Part shown: positions 8,931 to 18,272 of the stretch, piece by piece
How positions within the stretch are numbered: position 1 is the stretch's first letter
How the letters are laid out: every line of letters begins with the position of its first letter
Origin: Chitinophaga horti
GTDB taxonomy: Bacteria; Bacteroidota; Bacteroidia; Chitinophagales; Chitinophagaceae
NCBI RefSeq assembly: GCF_022867795.2
Contig: NZ_CP107006.1
Coordinates: 3,782,001-3,846,000 of the forward strand
Length of the DNA: 64,000 nucleotides
Direction of reading: 5' to 3'
Program-made: the position numbers and the translations under genes
The notes under the pieces: generated by a model
Told to the model about the DNA's origin: nothing
Databases searched by the model: none
What the model saw: only the letters and a program-made list of their open reading frames with translations

Positions 8931-11900
8931 ATGAGATATGCGCTTCTTTATATACTGCTGTTTTGTATGGCCGGCACTGCCCGGTCGCAGCCGGTGTACT
9001 TCAGGCATTACCAAGTAGAGGACGGACTGCCAAATAACACGGTGTTTGCTGTCTTACAGGATAGCAAGGGTTTCATGTGGTTCGGCACGAAGGAAGGCCT
9101 CAGCAGGTTTGACGGCAGCGCGTTCAAGGCTTTCAACATGGCGCAGAACAATGGCCTTAATACGCGGGAGTTCGTGTATTGTATAGGCGAAGGTATTCGA
9201 AATACGCTATGGATCGGCACGCGTAAAGGTGTATACGAGTTTGATCCTCGTACAGAAACGTTTACGGCCAGGGCGCCGGCACAAAAAGGCGAAGTGCTGG
9301 ACATTATCACTGATGGCAAAGGGAAGGTATGGTTTACCGCCGACCTGCGATTAAATTGTTACGATGAACGGAATGAGCGCATCACCAGTTACTTGCCCAA
9401 CCTGCGCATCGCCGCCATCAGCATGGGCGAAGACGGTACGATATGGGCAGGTGCCATCGATGGGGCTATCTTACGATATGAGGCCGACAGCTTCCGTTGT
9501 GTAAACCCTGGCAATACAACTTTGCGTGATATGAACGCGCTTTACGCTGCGGCAACAGGAGAGATACTGGTCGGCACTATTCGTGGACTGACCGCCTTCG
9601 ACCCCGCCACCGGGCATTATCGTCCGTTACTGGGCAAGAAGCCGGTGTATGTGCGCGACATTCTTCACTTTTCCGGCAATGAATATTGGATTGCGAGTGA
9701 ATCGGGCATTCATAGTATCAATCTGGCCAACGGCACTATACAGTTATTGCAGCAACAGGATTCCGACCCTTATTCTCTTTCTGATAATGCAGCCTACACT
9801 TTATACCGCGACCGTGAAGGCGGCACCTGGTGCGGCACTTATTTCGGGGGATTAAATTACTATCACCAGCAACACAGTTACTTCAGAAAATACTTCCGGA
9901 CCAGTACCAGCAATAGTTTAAGCGGCCACGCTGTTCGTGAAATATGTGCCGATGGTCATGGTAATTTGTGGATTGGTACCGAGGATGCAGGGCTGAATAA
10001 ACTCAACACTTCATCCGGAGAGATCACTCGTTATCCTTACCCGACAGCCGTTTCATCTACAAATATTCATGCACTACTGGCAGATGGAAATGAACTATGG
10101 GTGGGAACTTTTCAGCAGGGGCTGGATGTGCTGGATATTCGGACCGGTAAACGCCTGCGGCACTACAATGCCGATCCGGCGGGCAACGGTTTAAAATCGA
10201 ACTTTATCATCTCTGCCTGCAAAACGGAATCGGGTGATCTGCTGTTTGGTACCAGTCATGGCATTTACCGTTACGAGCGCACCAGCGGGCGATTTGTGCC
10301 AGCACCGGGCTTTCCTGAACATTGTTATGTATTTAGTTTGTACGAAGACCAGGATGGCTGCCTTTGGGCAGGCACCATCGGTAACGGGCTCTATTATTAT
10401 CACCCGAAAAAAGGAACGAAAGGTAATTTCCGCTACGACGCCAGCGGCAAAGGTATCAGCAGCAACAGCATCTGCGGCCTATTTGAAGACAGTCAGCAAC
10501 AACTCTGGATATCCACCGAAGGCGGTGGCCTGTGCCGGCTCGATAAAGACAGGCGGCAGTTCAGCCGTTTCAATACCAGCTCCGGCCTGCCGAGCGACAT
10601 GGTGTACAAAGTGTTAGAAGATCCGCAACATCGCCTCTGGATCAGCACTTCCCAAGGACTCGTCGTACATGACCCGGCAGCAGAAAGCTGGAAAGTGTAC
10701 AGCAAATCACACGGACTGCTCACCGATCAATTCAATTATAATGCAGGTTACAGTGATAGTTCCGGCACCTTATTTTTCGGCAGTGTAAAAGGACTGATCA
10801 GCTTCCGCCCTGCTTCCCTGCTGCCGGATACCGGTAGTCCGCCCGTACATATTACCAGCCTGCAGTTAAACAACCGTGAATTTGACCAGCTGCCGTATGC
10901 GATTAGTTTTGCGGACACAGTGCGCATCAATTACGACCAATCGTCTTTTGCGATCGGCTTCGCTGCCCTCACTTATATTGCTGCAGACATGACCACTTAT
11001 GCTTACCGGTTGGATGGACTGGAGCGCAACTGGACGTACCTGCCCACCAACCGCAAAGTATATTTCACCGACCTCTCCCCAGGTGATTACCTGTTCCGCG
11101 TGCGTACTGGCTGGGACCAGCGGGAAACAAGATTATTGATACGCATCCTGCCGCCATGGTGGTTAAGCTTTCCGGCATATTTCGCATACGGTGCATGTAC
11201 ACTATTGCTGATCTACTTTCTTATCCGCACATACCACCGTCGCCAACGGGAGCGGCATCAGCGTAAGATGGCCATCTTTGAGCAACAGAAAGAGAAAGAG
11301 ATCTATAAAGCCAAGATCGAATTTTTCACGAATGTAGCGCATGAGATACGCACGCCGCTGACATTGATTAAAGGTCCGCTCGAAATGGTGATCGATGAAT
11401 TGGGCGAACATCCGGGTGTGAAAAAGAGTTTACAAAACATTGAAAGAAATACAGCGAGGCTGGTGGCCTTAACCGACCAGCTGCTGGACTTCCGGCAAAC
11501 CGAGCACCAGGACTTCCGCCTTAGTTTTGTGGAGGCGGACATACCGCTTACTGTACAGAAAAACGTGCAGGCATTTGCGGTGGCGGCACAGCAGAAGTCA
11601 TTGGCGTTTGAGCTGCAATTACCTGCCCAACACTTTTCTGCCTTCATCGACATGGAAGCGTTTCACAAGATCATCGACAACCTGATCGGCAATGCGCTGA
11701 AGTATGCAGGCAGCCAGGTGCTCGTGACGGTCGAAGAACCTGGTGAGCAGGGCAACTTTGTAATACGTGTAATGAACGATGGCGCACTGATTCCCTGGCA
11801 GCTGCGGGAGAAAATATTTGAACCGTTCTTCCGTATACATTCGATGGAACAACCCGGATCGGGCATTGGTCTGCCACTCGCGCGTGCGCTTACACAACTG

Positions 11901-12014
11901 CACAGCGGCCACTTACAACTTCGCGAACCAGTAAACGGGATGAACATCTTCGAATTAACATTGCCTGTACACCAGGAAATCGAGTTTACATTAAATGCAG
12001 TTCAATCGAAATAA
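8931..12014 (+). CDS. Two-component propeller sensor histidine kinase (HTCS sensor half)
   Basis: A 1,027-residue membrane sensor kinase. It has a signal peptide (MRYALLYILLFCMAG), many two-component-regulator propeller repeats (HYQVEDGLPNNTVFAVLQDS, GFMWFGTKEGLSRFDG, LWIGTEDAGLNKL), a Y_Y_Y domain near YAYRLDGLERNWTYL, one transmembrane helix, then HisKA (NVAHEIRTPLTLI, phospho-acceptor His804) and HATPase_c (N box IIDNLIGNALKYAG, G box GSGIGLPLARAL). The ATG at 8931 was chosen over a TTG 18 bases upstream because it opens the signal peptide. Unlike usual hybrid systems, the receiver and AraC domains are in a separate gene starting 3 bases later. It is divergent from the susC-susD-GH127 cluster, which it probably senses for and activates. 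Confidence 0.92.
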   Translation: MRYALLYILLFCMAGTARSQPVYFRHYQVEDGLPNNTVFAVLQDSKGFMWFGTKEGLSRFDGSAFKAFNMAQNNGLNTREFVYCIGEGIRNTLWIGTRKGVYEFDPRTETFTARAPAQKGEVLDIITDGKGKVWFTADLRLNCYDERNERITSYLPNLRIAAISMGEDGTIWAGAIDGAILRYEADSFRCVNPGNTTLRDMNALYAAATGEILVGTIRGLTAFDPATGHYRPLLGKKPVYVRDILHFSGNEYWIASESGIHSINLANGTIQLLQQQDSDPYSLSDNAAYTLYRDREGGTWCGTYFGGLNYYHQQHSYFRKYFRTSTSNSLSGHAVREICADGHGNLWIGTEDAGLNKLNTSSGEITRYPYPTAVSSTNIHALLADGNELWVGTFQQGLDVLDIRTGKRLRHYNADPAGNGLKSNFIISACKTESGDLLFGTSHGIYRYERTSGRFVPAPGFPEHCYVFSLYEDQDGCLWAGTIGNGLYYYHPKKGTKGNFRYDASGKGISSNSICGLFEDSQQQLWISTEGGGLCRLDKDRRQFSRFNTSSGLPSDMVYKVLEDPQHRLWISTSQGLVVHDPAAESWKVYSKSHGLLTDQFNYNAGYSDSSGTLFFGSVKGLISFRPASLLPDTGSPPVHITSLQLNNREFDQLPYAISFADTVRINYDQSSFAIGFAALTYIAADMTTYAYRLDGLERNWTYLPTNRKVYFTDLSPGDYLFRVRTGWDQRETRLLIRILPPWWLSFPAYFAYGACTLLLIYFLIRTYHRRQRERHQRKMAIFEQQKEKEIYKAKIEFFTNVAHEIRTPLTLIKGPLEMVIDELGEHPGVKKSLQNIERNTARLVALTDQLLDFRQTEHQDFRLSFVEADIPLTVQKNVQAFAVAAQQKSLAFELQLPAQHFSAFIDMEAFHKIIDNLIGNALKYAGSQVLVTVEEPGEQGNFVIRVMNDGALIPWQLREKIFEPFFRIHSMEQPGSGIGLPLARALTQLHSGHLQLREPVNGMNIFELTLPVHQEIEFTLNAVQSK

Positions 12015-12017
12015 CAC

Positions 12018-12797
12018 ATGCTTCCTACTATATTAATCGTTGATGACAATAAAGAGATACTGGAATTCGTAGAAGAAATTCTCGGAGATCAGTATCATAT
12101 TTTGAAGATCACCAACGGGCAGCAGGCGCTGGAGCTGCTGTCCAGCACCACCGTACAACTCATCGTCAGCGACGTCATGATGCCTGTCATGGACGGCTTC
12201 GAGTTCTGCCGGCGCATCAAATCAGACCTGGAACATTGCCACATACCCGTGATCCTGCTCACCGCTAAAAATACCCTGGTAGCCCGAATCGAAGGATTGG
12301 AACTCGGGGCAGACGCGTATATCGAAAAGCCTTTTTCGCCCAGGCACCTGAAAGCCCAGGTAGCCAACCTGCTCGCAAACCGGGGCATGTTGCGCGAGTA
12401 CTTTGTCAACACACCACTCATTCATATCAAAAGTATGGCGAGCGGCAAAGCCGACGAACAGTTCCTGGAACGCCTGAACGACATCATCCTCCAACACCTG
12501 GACAATGCACAACTAGACGGAGAACTGCTTGCCGTAGAATTGAACATGAGCCGCCCCACCCTCTACCGGAAAATAAAAGCCATATCTAACCTCACCGTAC
12601 ATGAACTGATCAACCTGGCCCGTTTAAAGAAAGCTGCAGCCTTACTCGCGGAAGGCAACCTGCGCGTGTTCGAGGTCGCGCACATCACTGGTTTCAGTTC
12701 TCCCAATCACTTTAACCGGATATTCGCAAAACAGTTTTCGATGTCGCCTACTGCGTTTATGAAAACACATGCAGGCAAACGCGACCATCAAGATTAA
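12018..12797 (+). CDS. Response regulator, receiver plus AraC-type DNA-binding domain
   Basis: A 259-residue response regulator. The N-terminal receiver starts ILIVDDNKEILEFVEEIL, has the phospho-acceptor Asp52 in IVSDVMMPVMDG, the Thr/Lys switch residues (LLTAKN, IEKPFSPRHLKAQ), and is followed by a C-terminal AraC/XylS helix-turn-helix pair (MSRPTLYRKIKAISNLTV and VAHITGFSSPNHFNRIFAKQF). This is exactly the C-terminal part of a classical hybrid two-component system, here made as its own protein. It starts 3 bases after the sensor stop, so translational coupling is likely. The expected target is the divergent susC promoter region (8715-8930). Confidence 0.92.
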   Translation: MLPTILIVDDNKEILEFVEEILGDQYHILKITNGQQALELLSSTTVQLIVSDVMMPVMDGFEFCRRIKSDLEHCHIPVILLTAKNTLVARIEGLELGADAYIEKPFSPRHLKAQVANLLANRGMLREYFVNTPLIHIKSMASGKADEQFLERLNDIILQHLDNAQLDGELLAVELNMSRPTLYRKIKAISNLTVHELINLARLKKAAALLAEGNLRVFEVAHITGFSSPNHFNRIFAKQFSMSPTAFMKTHAGKRDHQD

Positions 12798-12930
12798 AAT
12801 TCGTAGAATCTACTGATTTAAGCAACTTGCGCATATTGCCCACCCCTTATATTGCGGTCGCGCGAATGACCGTCCCATTTAGCCCTGGGCCTGATCAAGA
12901 CTTTCAAAAACCCAAGATTAACTATTGTCT

Positions 12931-15456
12931 ATGAAACAATTCTACGTTTGCCTCTTACTTATTTTAGGGATGCACACTGCCATGGCGCAAGTCCGGATTT
13001 CCATGTTGGTCCCCAAATCGAACCAGGTGTTGGGCAATAAGGTATTTGTGGAGGGATACGCTGCCTCGTCCGCCGGGCCCATCACGTCGGTGAGAGCACA
13101 GATCAATACACAGGAGGTTACCATGAACATTGCCAACATTCCGTATTTCTTTGGCAACTTCAACCTCAGCACCCTGCCTTCCGGTCCGCTCCAATTACAC
13201 ATCATCGCAACCGATGCATTGAACAACCAGCTGGACACGGTAATCAACGTCCTGCGAAACAATCCGCCCACTGTAGTATTGGAATCACCTGTCAGCGAAG
13301 CAGTGGCCCGGCCGCTGTTACGCGTAAAAGCGCATGCAGTGGATGATGGTCCTGTAAGTCGCATGGAGGTAAGGTTTGCCACGCGCACTTACGTGTTTAA
13401 CGGCAGCAGTGTCGATACTATATTTGATGCATCTGCAGAAGTGTCACCGTTGAGTGTATATGCGATTGATGCTTCCGACGCGGAAGCTTTCGCAACCAGT
13501 TATTTTACGGTGGATATTACACCGGGACTGAAGCAGACCTTTAGCTTACCATCGGACCACAACATCATGGAGTTCAATTATGGCCAGGTGATATCGATGA
13601 CCGACATGCTCAATGCGCAGTATCAACCGAGATTACACTTGACAAATTACCCTGGCGGTGTGACTAAGACAATCCCCGGCGTTTACCGTTTTGACGTTAG
13701 TACCACCCAGCTAAAAAACATATTCGCAACCCCGAGGGGTGTAGTGTGGACGGGCAACCGAAGGGATATCGATCCAGCGCCGAGCGGTACGCTCCTGTAT
13801 CAATTCCTCGACAGCGGGGTAACTGTGTTACAAGCAGGCATAAAAGCCGTGCGCGTCGCCGGTAAATACATTGCGTGGACGAGCCAGGCCGGCGATTCAT
13901 TGTTCCTCCGCGACCAACTAACGCAAACCAACACCTACATCACCCGGGGAGTAGGCTATATCGACGTAGACAGTATTGGCCGCGTGCATTACACCCTCAG
14001 CAAAGGAGTGTATCTATATAATCAGGGTGTAACAAGCCTGGTGATGGCCCGCGATGCTTCCACACCTTTACACTATATTGATACAGATGGCGATTACTTA
14101 TCGTTTTACGTAACGGAAGGGAATATCAACGATGTGGGCTTGTCCCTTTATAAAGATGGCGTTCGTACATCTTTCGGGGAGCTTAGGAACGGTATATTAA
14201 ACATCCCGTTATATTATCGCCTGACGAACGGGCACCTCGCATTCATGAAGCACGTATCAGACAGAACATCCGTCACCTCCTTCTATATTAAATCGCCTGG
14301 CGACAGCCTAAAATTACTTAAGCAGCTCACCAGGGAAAACCGTTTCGGGTCAGAAGAACTGGGAGAGATTCGTGGCCTGAATGCGAATGGCGACTTGATG
14401 ATCTGGGAGAACATTCCAAATTCCGGTACGCAGCAAATTAGTTATCATCCCAAGAATGGTTCGTCCAAATCGATCAGCAGTCTGCCACTTACCATCTACG
14501 ACATCAACGGCAAATGGTACGGCTCCTACCTCAATACGTTGTACGAAATCCAGATCGATGCAGACTACAGCGCCGACGCAACGCCGTTCACGAAACCGCT
14601 GCTCATCAATCAATCTGGCCGCTTTGGCGTAAAAGACTTTACCAGTCACTTCTCCGGCCCCGAGTATGGTCCGGGTCAGCTGACAGAAGTAAAACTGATT
14701 CGTCTGCCTACCTGGGGCAACCTCGTACATCCGAACGGCACCCTGCTTAAAACGACAGGCCAGGTACTTAAACGCAGTGAACTCGAAGGGTTGCGGTATG
14801 TTCCGTTCCAGAACGTGATTGGTGCGGATACCGTTCGCTGGGAGGGTAAAAACGGTACAGTATTCGGTAACCAGGCCGCCATCACACTGATGACACATCC
14901 CAACCTCACGGCGGCGCCTAAACTCTCCGGCCTGGACAGTACCTACTGCTCCACCGTGACTGCAGATGTGATCAAGATCACCAACTATCCACCGGTAAAA
15001 TGGCGCACCAGTGTAACCGTATTGCTGGATGACACTACCATATTGCCTGTAGGCCAAGACAGCAGCTTTACCATCACTCCGACAGCCGGTAGTCATACGT
15101 TGACCGTAAAGTTCAGGCACCCGCTGGACTCCATCAGTACAACTGCCCGCTTCACTACGGTGGATTGTAACACTACCAACGCCCGTATTGGCAAGATCGA
15201 CGACGTGGAGATAGTATCAGCCTATCCAAACCCATTCAACAGCCAGTTTACCGTAACGGGCCTGAATGCATCTAACCGTTACACCCTATCGCTCCACGAC
15301 GTGCAGGGCAGCGTGGTGTACACCGGGTTGGCGAATAACCAGCAATCGGTGGTGATTATTCCGAATGTCACCTTGCAGAAAGGTATTTATTATTTGAAAG
15401 TGTATGACGTGGCATTGCGTAAAGTAATTGCTGTGACGGCGGTCGTGAAGATGTAA
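12931..15456 (+). CDS. Secreted protein with T9SS type A sorting domain
   Basis: An 841-residue secreted protein of unknown function. The ATG at 12931 gives a signal peptide (MKQFYVCLLLILGMHTAMAQ). The first 220 residues look like Ig-like or beta-sandwich modules (ITSVRAQINTQEV, VARPLLRVKAHAVDDGPVSRM). The middle holds repeated short strands resembling a propeller or beta-helix but no family I can name. The last 80 residues form a type IX secretion sorting domain (AYPNPFNSQFTV, then LHDVQGSVVYTG, GIYYLKVYD, ending KVIAVTAVVKM). It is therefore exported by T9SS and anchored or released at the surface. It lies downstream of the regulator gene but about 130 bases away. A strong terminator follows. 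Confidence 0.85.
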   Translation: MKQFYVCLLLILGMHTAMAQVRISMLVPKSNQVLGNKVFVEGYAASSAGPITSVRAQINTQEVTMNIANIPYFFGNFNLSTLPSGPLQLHIIATDALNNQLDTVINVLRNNPPTVVLESPVSEAVARPLLRVKAHAVDDGPVSRMEVRFATRTYVFNGSSVDTIFDASAEVSPLSVYAIDASDAEAFATSYFTVDITPGLKQTFSLPSDHNIMEFNYGQVISMTDMLNAQYQPRLHLTNYPGGVTKTIPGVYRFDVSTTQLKNIFATPRGVVWTGNRRDIDPAPSGTLLYQFLDSGVTVLQAGIKAVRVAGKYIAWTSQAGDSLFLRDQLTQTNTYITRGVGYIDVDSIGRVHYTLSKGVYLYNQGVTSLVMARDASTPLHYIDTDGDYLSFYVTEGNINDVGLSLYKDGVRTSFGELRNGILNIPLYYRLTNGHLAFMKHVSDRTSVTSFYIKSPGDSLKLLKQLTRENRFGSEELGEIRGLNANGDLMIWENIPNSGTQQISYHPKNGSSKSISSLPLTIYDINGKWYGSYLNTLYEIQIDADYSADATPFTKPLLINQSGRFGVKDFTSHFSGPEYGPGQLTEVKLIRLPTWGNLVHPNGTLLKTTGQVLKRSELEGLRYVPFQNVIGADTVRWEGKNGTVFGNQAAITLMTHPNLTAAPKLSGLDSTYCSTVTADVIKITNYPPVKWRTSVTVLLDDTTILPVGQDSSFTITPTAGSHTLTVKFRHPLDSISTTARFTTVDCNTTNARIGKIDDVEIVSAYPNPFNSQFTVTGLNASNRYTLSLHDVQGSVVYTGLANNQQSVVIIPNVTLQKGIYYLKVYDVALRKVIAVTAVVKM

Positions 15457-15474
15457 ACTGCCTGATTTATGAGT

Positions 15475-15510
15475 AAGCCGGTAAGTTGCAGACTTACCGG
15501 CTTATTTTTT
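15475..15510 (+). terminator. Strong rho-independent terminator
   Basis: A perfect 12-bp stem (15475-15486 with 15492-15503) with a 5-base loop, followed by ATTTTTT. It ends the T9SS-protein gene. It also shows that the next reading frame cannot really begin at the ATG at 15469, which lies just before it. Confidence 0.9.
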
Positions 15511-15558
15511 GCCTTGGATTGGTTGAACAGTTCGATTCTACATTTTGTTAGCATTTAT

Positions 15559-16980
15559 ATGAAAATCCTTCTTACCGGCGCGACCGGGTACATTGGAAAA
15601 CGGCTGTTGCCGACGCTGCTGGAACAACAGCACCACGTAATTTGTATGGTGCGCGATGCCGCGCGGCTGGACATTCAGCATTTCGATCAAAAGCTGGTTA
15701 CCGTAGTGGAAGCAGATATGATGGATGAAAAATCCCTGGATCGGCTTCCGGGAGATATTGATGCAGCTTATTACCTGGTGCATTCCATGAGCATCAGTAG
15801 CGGTGATTTCAGTGAAGAAGAATTGCGTTCGGCGCAGCACTTTACCCGGTACCTGGATACAACGAATGCCAGGCAGCTGATCTACCTCACTGGCATTGTA
15901 AATGCGCAACAACTCAGCAAACACCTGAGTAGCCGGAAGGCGGTAGAAGACGAACTAAAGAAAGGTAAAACACCCCTGACCTCCTTGCGGGCAGGCATCA
16001 TCATCGGGTCGGGCAGCGCATCCTTCGAGATCATCCGCGACCTTGTAGAAAAACTGCCAGTCATGATCGCCCCCAAGTGGCTGAAAAGTAAATGTCAACC
16101 CATCGCCATCAGCAACGTTGTGCAAATGCTGACAGGCGTTTTGGGGAAAGAACACCTCTATCATCAACACTTTGATATTTACGGTCCGGACCTGCTTACT
16201 TACCAGCAAATGCTGCTGCAATTCGCGGAAGTGAGAAACCTCAAACGCAGCATCATCATCGTGCCCGTCTTTACACCAAAGCTATCCAGCTACTGGCTCT
16301 ATTTTGTGACCTCCACCTCCTACCCCCTTGCGCGCAACCTGGTGCAGAGCATGAAAGTCGATGTGATCCCCGAAGCCAACCACCTGGCCGACGAGTTAGG
16401 CGTTTCCCTCATCCCCTATAAAGAAGGGATTCGCATGGCCTTTGAGAAAATCGAACAAAACCTCGTACTTTCCAGCTGGAACGACTCAAGTCAGAACCGT
16501 ATATTCAGAAAAGGTTTATCAAAACATATCGAAGTACCTAAGTTCGGCGTGTTCACTGACGTAAAAAAAATGAAAACTCACGATCCTTCACTCGCCCTGC
16601 AAAGAATATTCTCCATCGGCGGCAAAACCGGCTGGTATTATGGCAACTGGTTATGGGAGTTCCGCGGCTTCATCGATCGCCTGTTCGGCGGTGTAGGTCT
16701 GCGCCGCGGCCGCAAGAACGCCACCAATGTAGCACCTGGCGACATCCTCGACTTCTGGCGCGTGATACTTTCCAGCACCGAACAAAAGCGTTTGCTCCTG
16801 TATGCCGAGATGAAACTGCCAGGAGAAGCGTGGTTAGAGTTTTGTATCGACGAGCATAACGAGGTAACACAAACCGCGACCTTTCGTCCGCTGGGATTGT
16901 CGGGCAGGTTATATTGGTATGCGATGCTGCCGTTTCATCATTTTATATTCAGGGGGATGTTGCGGAAGATTGTGGAGTAG
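15559..16980 (+). CDS. NAD(P)-binding NmrA/SDR-like protein with DUF2867 domain
   Basis: A 473-residue predicted oxidoreductase. Residues 1-270 form a Rossmann fold of the atypical short-chain dehydrogenase type, with the nucleotide motif MKILLTGATGYIGKRLL, the YYLVHSM segment and LIYLTGIVNA. The C-terminal 150 residues match DUF2867 (RIFSIGGKTGWYYGNWLWEF, then PGDILDFWRVI and PGEAWLEF), a pairing seen in the YlbE/NmrA-like group. The start is the ATG at 15559. A longer frame from 15469 would run through the preceding terminator and add a peptide with no sense. The substrate is unknown. Transcribed alone and convergent with the LytTR operon. Confidence 0.85.
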   Translation: MKILLTGATGYIGKRLLPTLLEQQHHVICMVRDAARLDIQHFDQKLVTVVEADMMDEKSLDRLPGDIDAAYYLVHSMSISSGDFSEEELRSAQHFTRYLDTTNARQLIYLTGIVNAQQLSKHLSSRKAVEDELKKGKTPLTSLRAGIIIGSGSASFEIIRDLVEKLPVMIAPKWLKSKCQPIAISNVVQMLTGVLGKEHLYHQHFDIYGPDLLTYQQMLLQFAEVRNLKRSIIIVPVFTPKLSSYWLYFVTSTSYPLARNLVQSMKVDVIPEANHLADELGVSLIPYKEGIRMAFEKIEQNLVLSSWNDSSQNRIFRKGLSKHIEVPKFGVFTDVKKMKTHDPSLALQRIFSIGGKTGWYYGNWLWEFRGFIDRLFGGVGLRRGRKNATNVAPGDILDFWRVILSSTEQKRLLLYAEMKLPGEAWLEFCIDEHNEVTQTATFRPLGLSGRLYWYAMLPFHHFIFRGMLRKIVE

Positions 16981-17081
16981 GGAATTGCTCTTTCTGGCCT
17001 GACATCCCCGGCCTATTGCGTGGTTAATTCACCACCCCCTCGGCAATGGCGCCGCCCTAAGTCATAAGTTTGAACGAAACG

Positions 17082-17773
17082 CTATAACATTCCTTTGATA
17101 CGTGACGCCATCCCTTCCCTATACACCTCCCCAATCGGCAACTGCATCCCACCCAAACTTACCTTCCACTTCTCTACCATTGCGACCTGTTCCAGGTTCA
17201 CGATGTACGACCGGTGGATGCGAACAAACGTTTCGGGAAGCAGCGTTTCCAGGTCACGTAGTCTATCGCCCGAAAGATGTTTACCCCCTGCGTATGAAAT
17301 GCAGTGTAGTCACGCATACCTTCGATATACAAAATATCCTTTAGCAGCAATCGTATCAGCTTTTGTCCGGATTTTATGAAGATGAACGGCATAACGGTGG
17401 GAGCGGTGGATAATCGTAACAGCGCGCGCTCCGTCGCCTGCTGGAAACGTTCGTAGCCGACAGGCTTAACAAGGTAGTCGAGCACTTCGTACTCGTAGCT
17501 TTGCAGCGCATACTGCGGATAAGCCGTAACGATGATCACGGCGCACTGGCGACGCAGCAATTGCATCAGCTCAAATCCGTTGATACCGGGCATCTGGATA
17601 TCCAGGAAGGCCAGCGACACTTCTCCTTCATGAATCAGCGATAACGCCTGCATACTATCGGTCGTAGCATGCAACAAACGCAGGCCAGGCGTACGTTCTA
17701 CGTAACGCGCAATCAGGCGGGCAGCCAGTGGTTCATCGTCTACTACCAGGCAATTGAGTGGTTTGTCATGCAT
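17082..17773 (-). CDS. LytTR-family response regulator, frameshifted in this sequence
   Basis: A response regulator with an N-terminal receiver (LNCLVVDDEPLAARLI, phospho-acceptor in AFLDIQMPGINGFE) and a C-terminal LytTR DNA-binding domain. As given, the frame leaves the LytTR domain after FHTQG and stops early at 17198. One extra G in the run of five (plus strand C17284-17288) restores KHLSGDRLRDLETLLPE, VRIHRSYIVNL and a stop at 17082, giving about 230 residues, normal for the family. The ATG at 17773 overlaps the upstream gene by 8 bases, so it is translationally coupled. It is the output partner of the LytS-type kinase at 18265-19224. The indel is probably a sequencing or assembly error. 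Confidence 0.85.
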
Positions 17774-18272
17774 GTGGATATAGTTTTTCGCGTAATTGTT
17801 CGCTAAATGCTTCAATGGCAGGCAACACCTGCGGATCATCTATTTCCAGCAACGCTTCTATCTTCTGCATTTCGGTAAAGAGTAAGTCCGCACTCAGCTG
17901 CTGCCGTTGTTGGGCGAGCAATAAGGCTGCCTGTTCCAGCGCCAGTTCTCGTTGGCTGATAGCCTGCTGTTGCACGCGGCGAATGAAGAAATAAAGTGTG
18001 CTATATAAATAGATTGATAGAATCAATGGATAGTGATCGGCGATGAACAGCCCTGGCGGCTGATCCGCAATCAAAACGTATAAGGGCAGCAAGATCAATC
18101 CGGATGCCAGCAAAGTGGGCACCAGGAGGCGCGTCTGAAAGCAATAATGAAAACTTGCGTACACTGCGGTCGCCATTGGAAGGAACTTGAGAACGTCATA
18201 CCACGACAAACCCGGAGCAGCGGCAGCATATATCAGCCCATAAAAAAGTAGGAACAGGAGCATGTTACGCAT
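17766..18272 (-). CDS. Membrane protein resembling a truncated LytS-type kinase without catalytic parts
   Basis: A 168-residue protein between the kinase and regulator genes, overlapping each by 8 bases. About four hydrophobic segments fill residues 4-97, then a glutamine-rich coiled coil (98-126). The last 40 residues align without gaps to the H-box helix region of the neighbouring kinase: LLFTEMQKIEALLE with VLPA here against FLFNSLNNIYALAE with ALPA there. The phospho-acceptor His150 of the kinase corresponds to Asp129 here, and there is no ATPase domain. It therefore looks like a degenerate kinase homologue that could pair with the real kinase or act as its sensor subunit. That role is inference; the match is visible in the sequence. 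Confidence 0.8.
   Translation of the reverse strand: MRNMLLFLLFYGLIYAAAAPGLSWYDVLKFLPMATAVYASFHYCFQTRLLVPTLLASGLILLPLYVLIADQPPGLFIADHYPLILSIYLYSTLYFFIRRVQQQAISQRELALEQAALLLAQQRQQLSADLLFTEMQKIEALLEIDDPQVLPAIEAFSEQLREKLYPHA

Noticed and set aside
15469..15558. N-terminal extension of the NmrA/DUF2867 protein from the ATG at 15469
   Set aside because: It would be translated through a perfect terminator hairpin, and the Rossmann motif begins right after the ATG at 15559.
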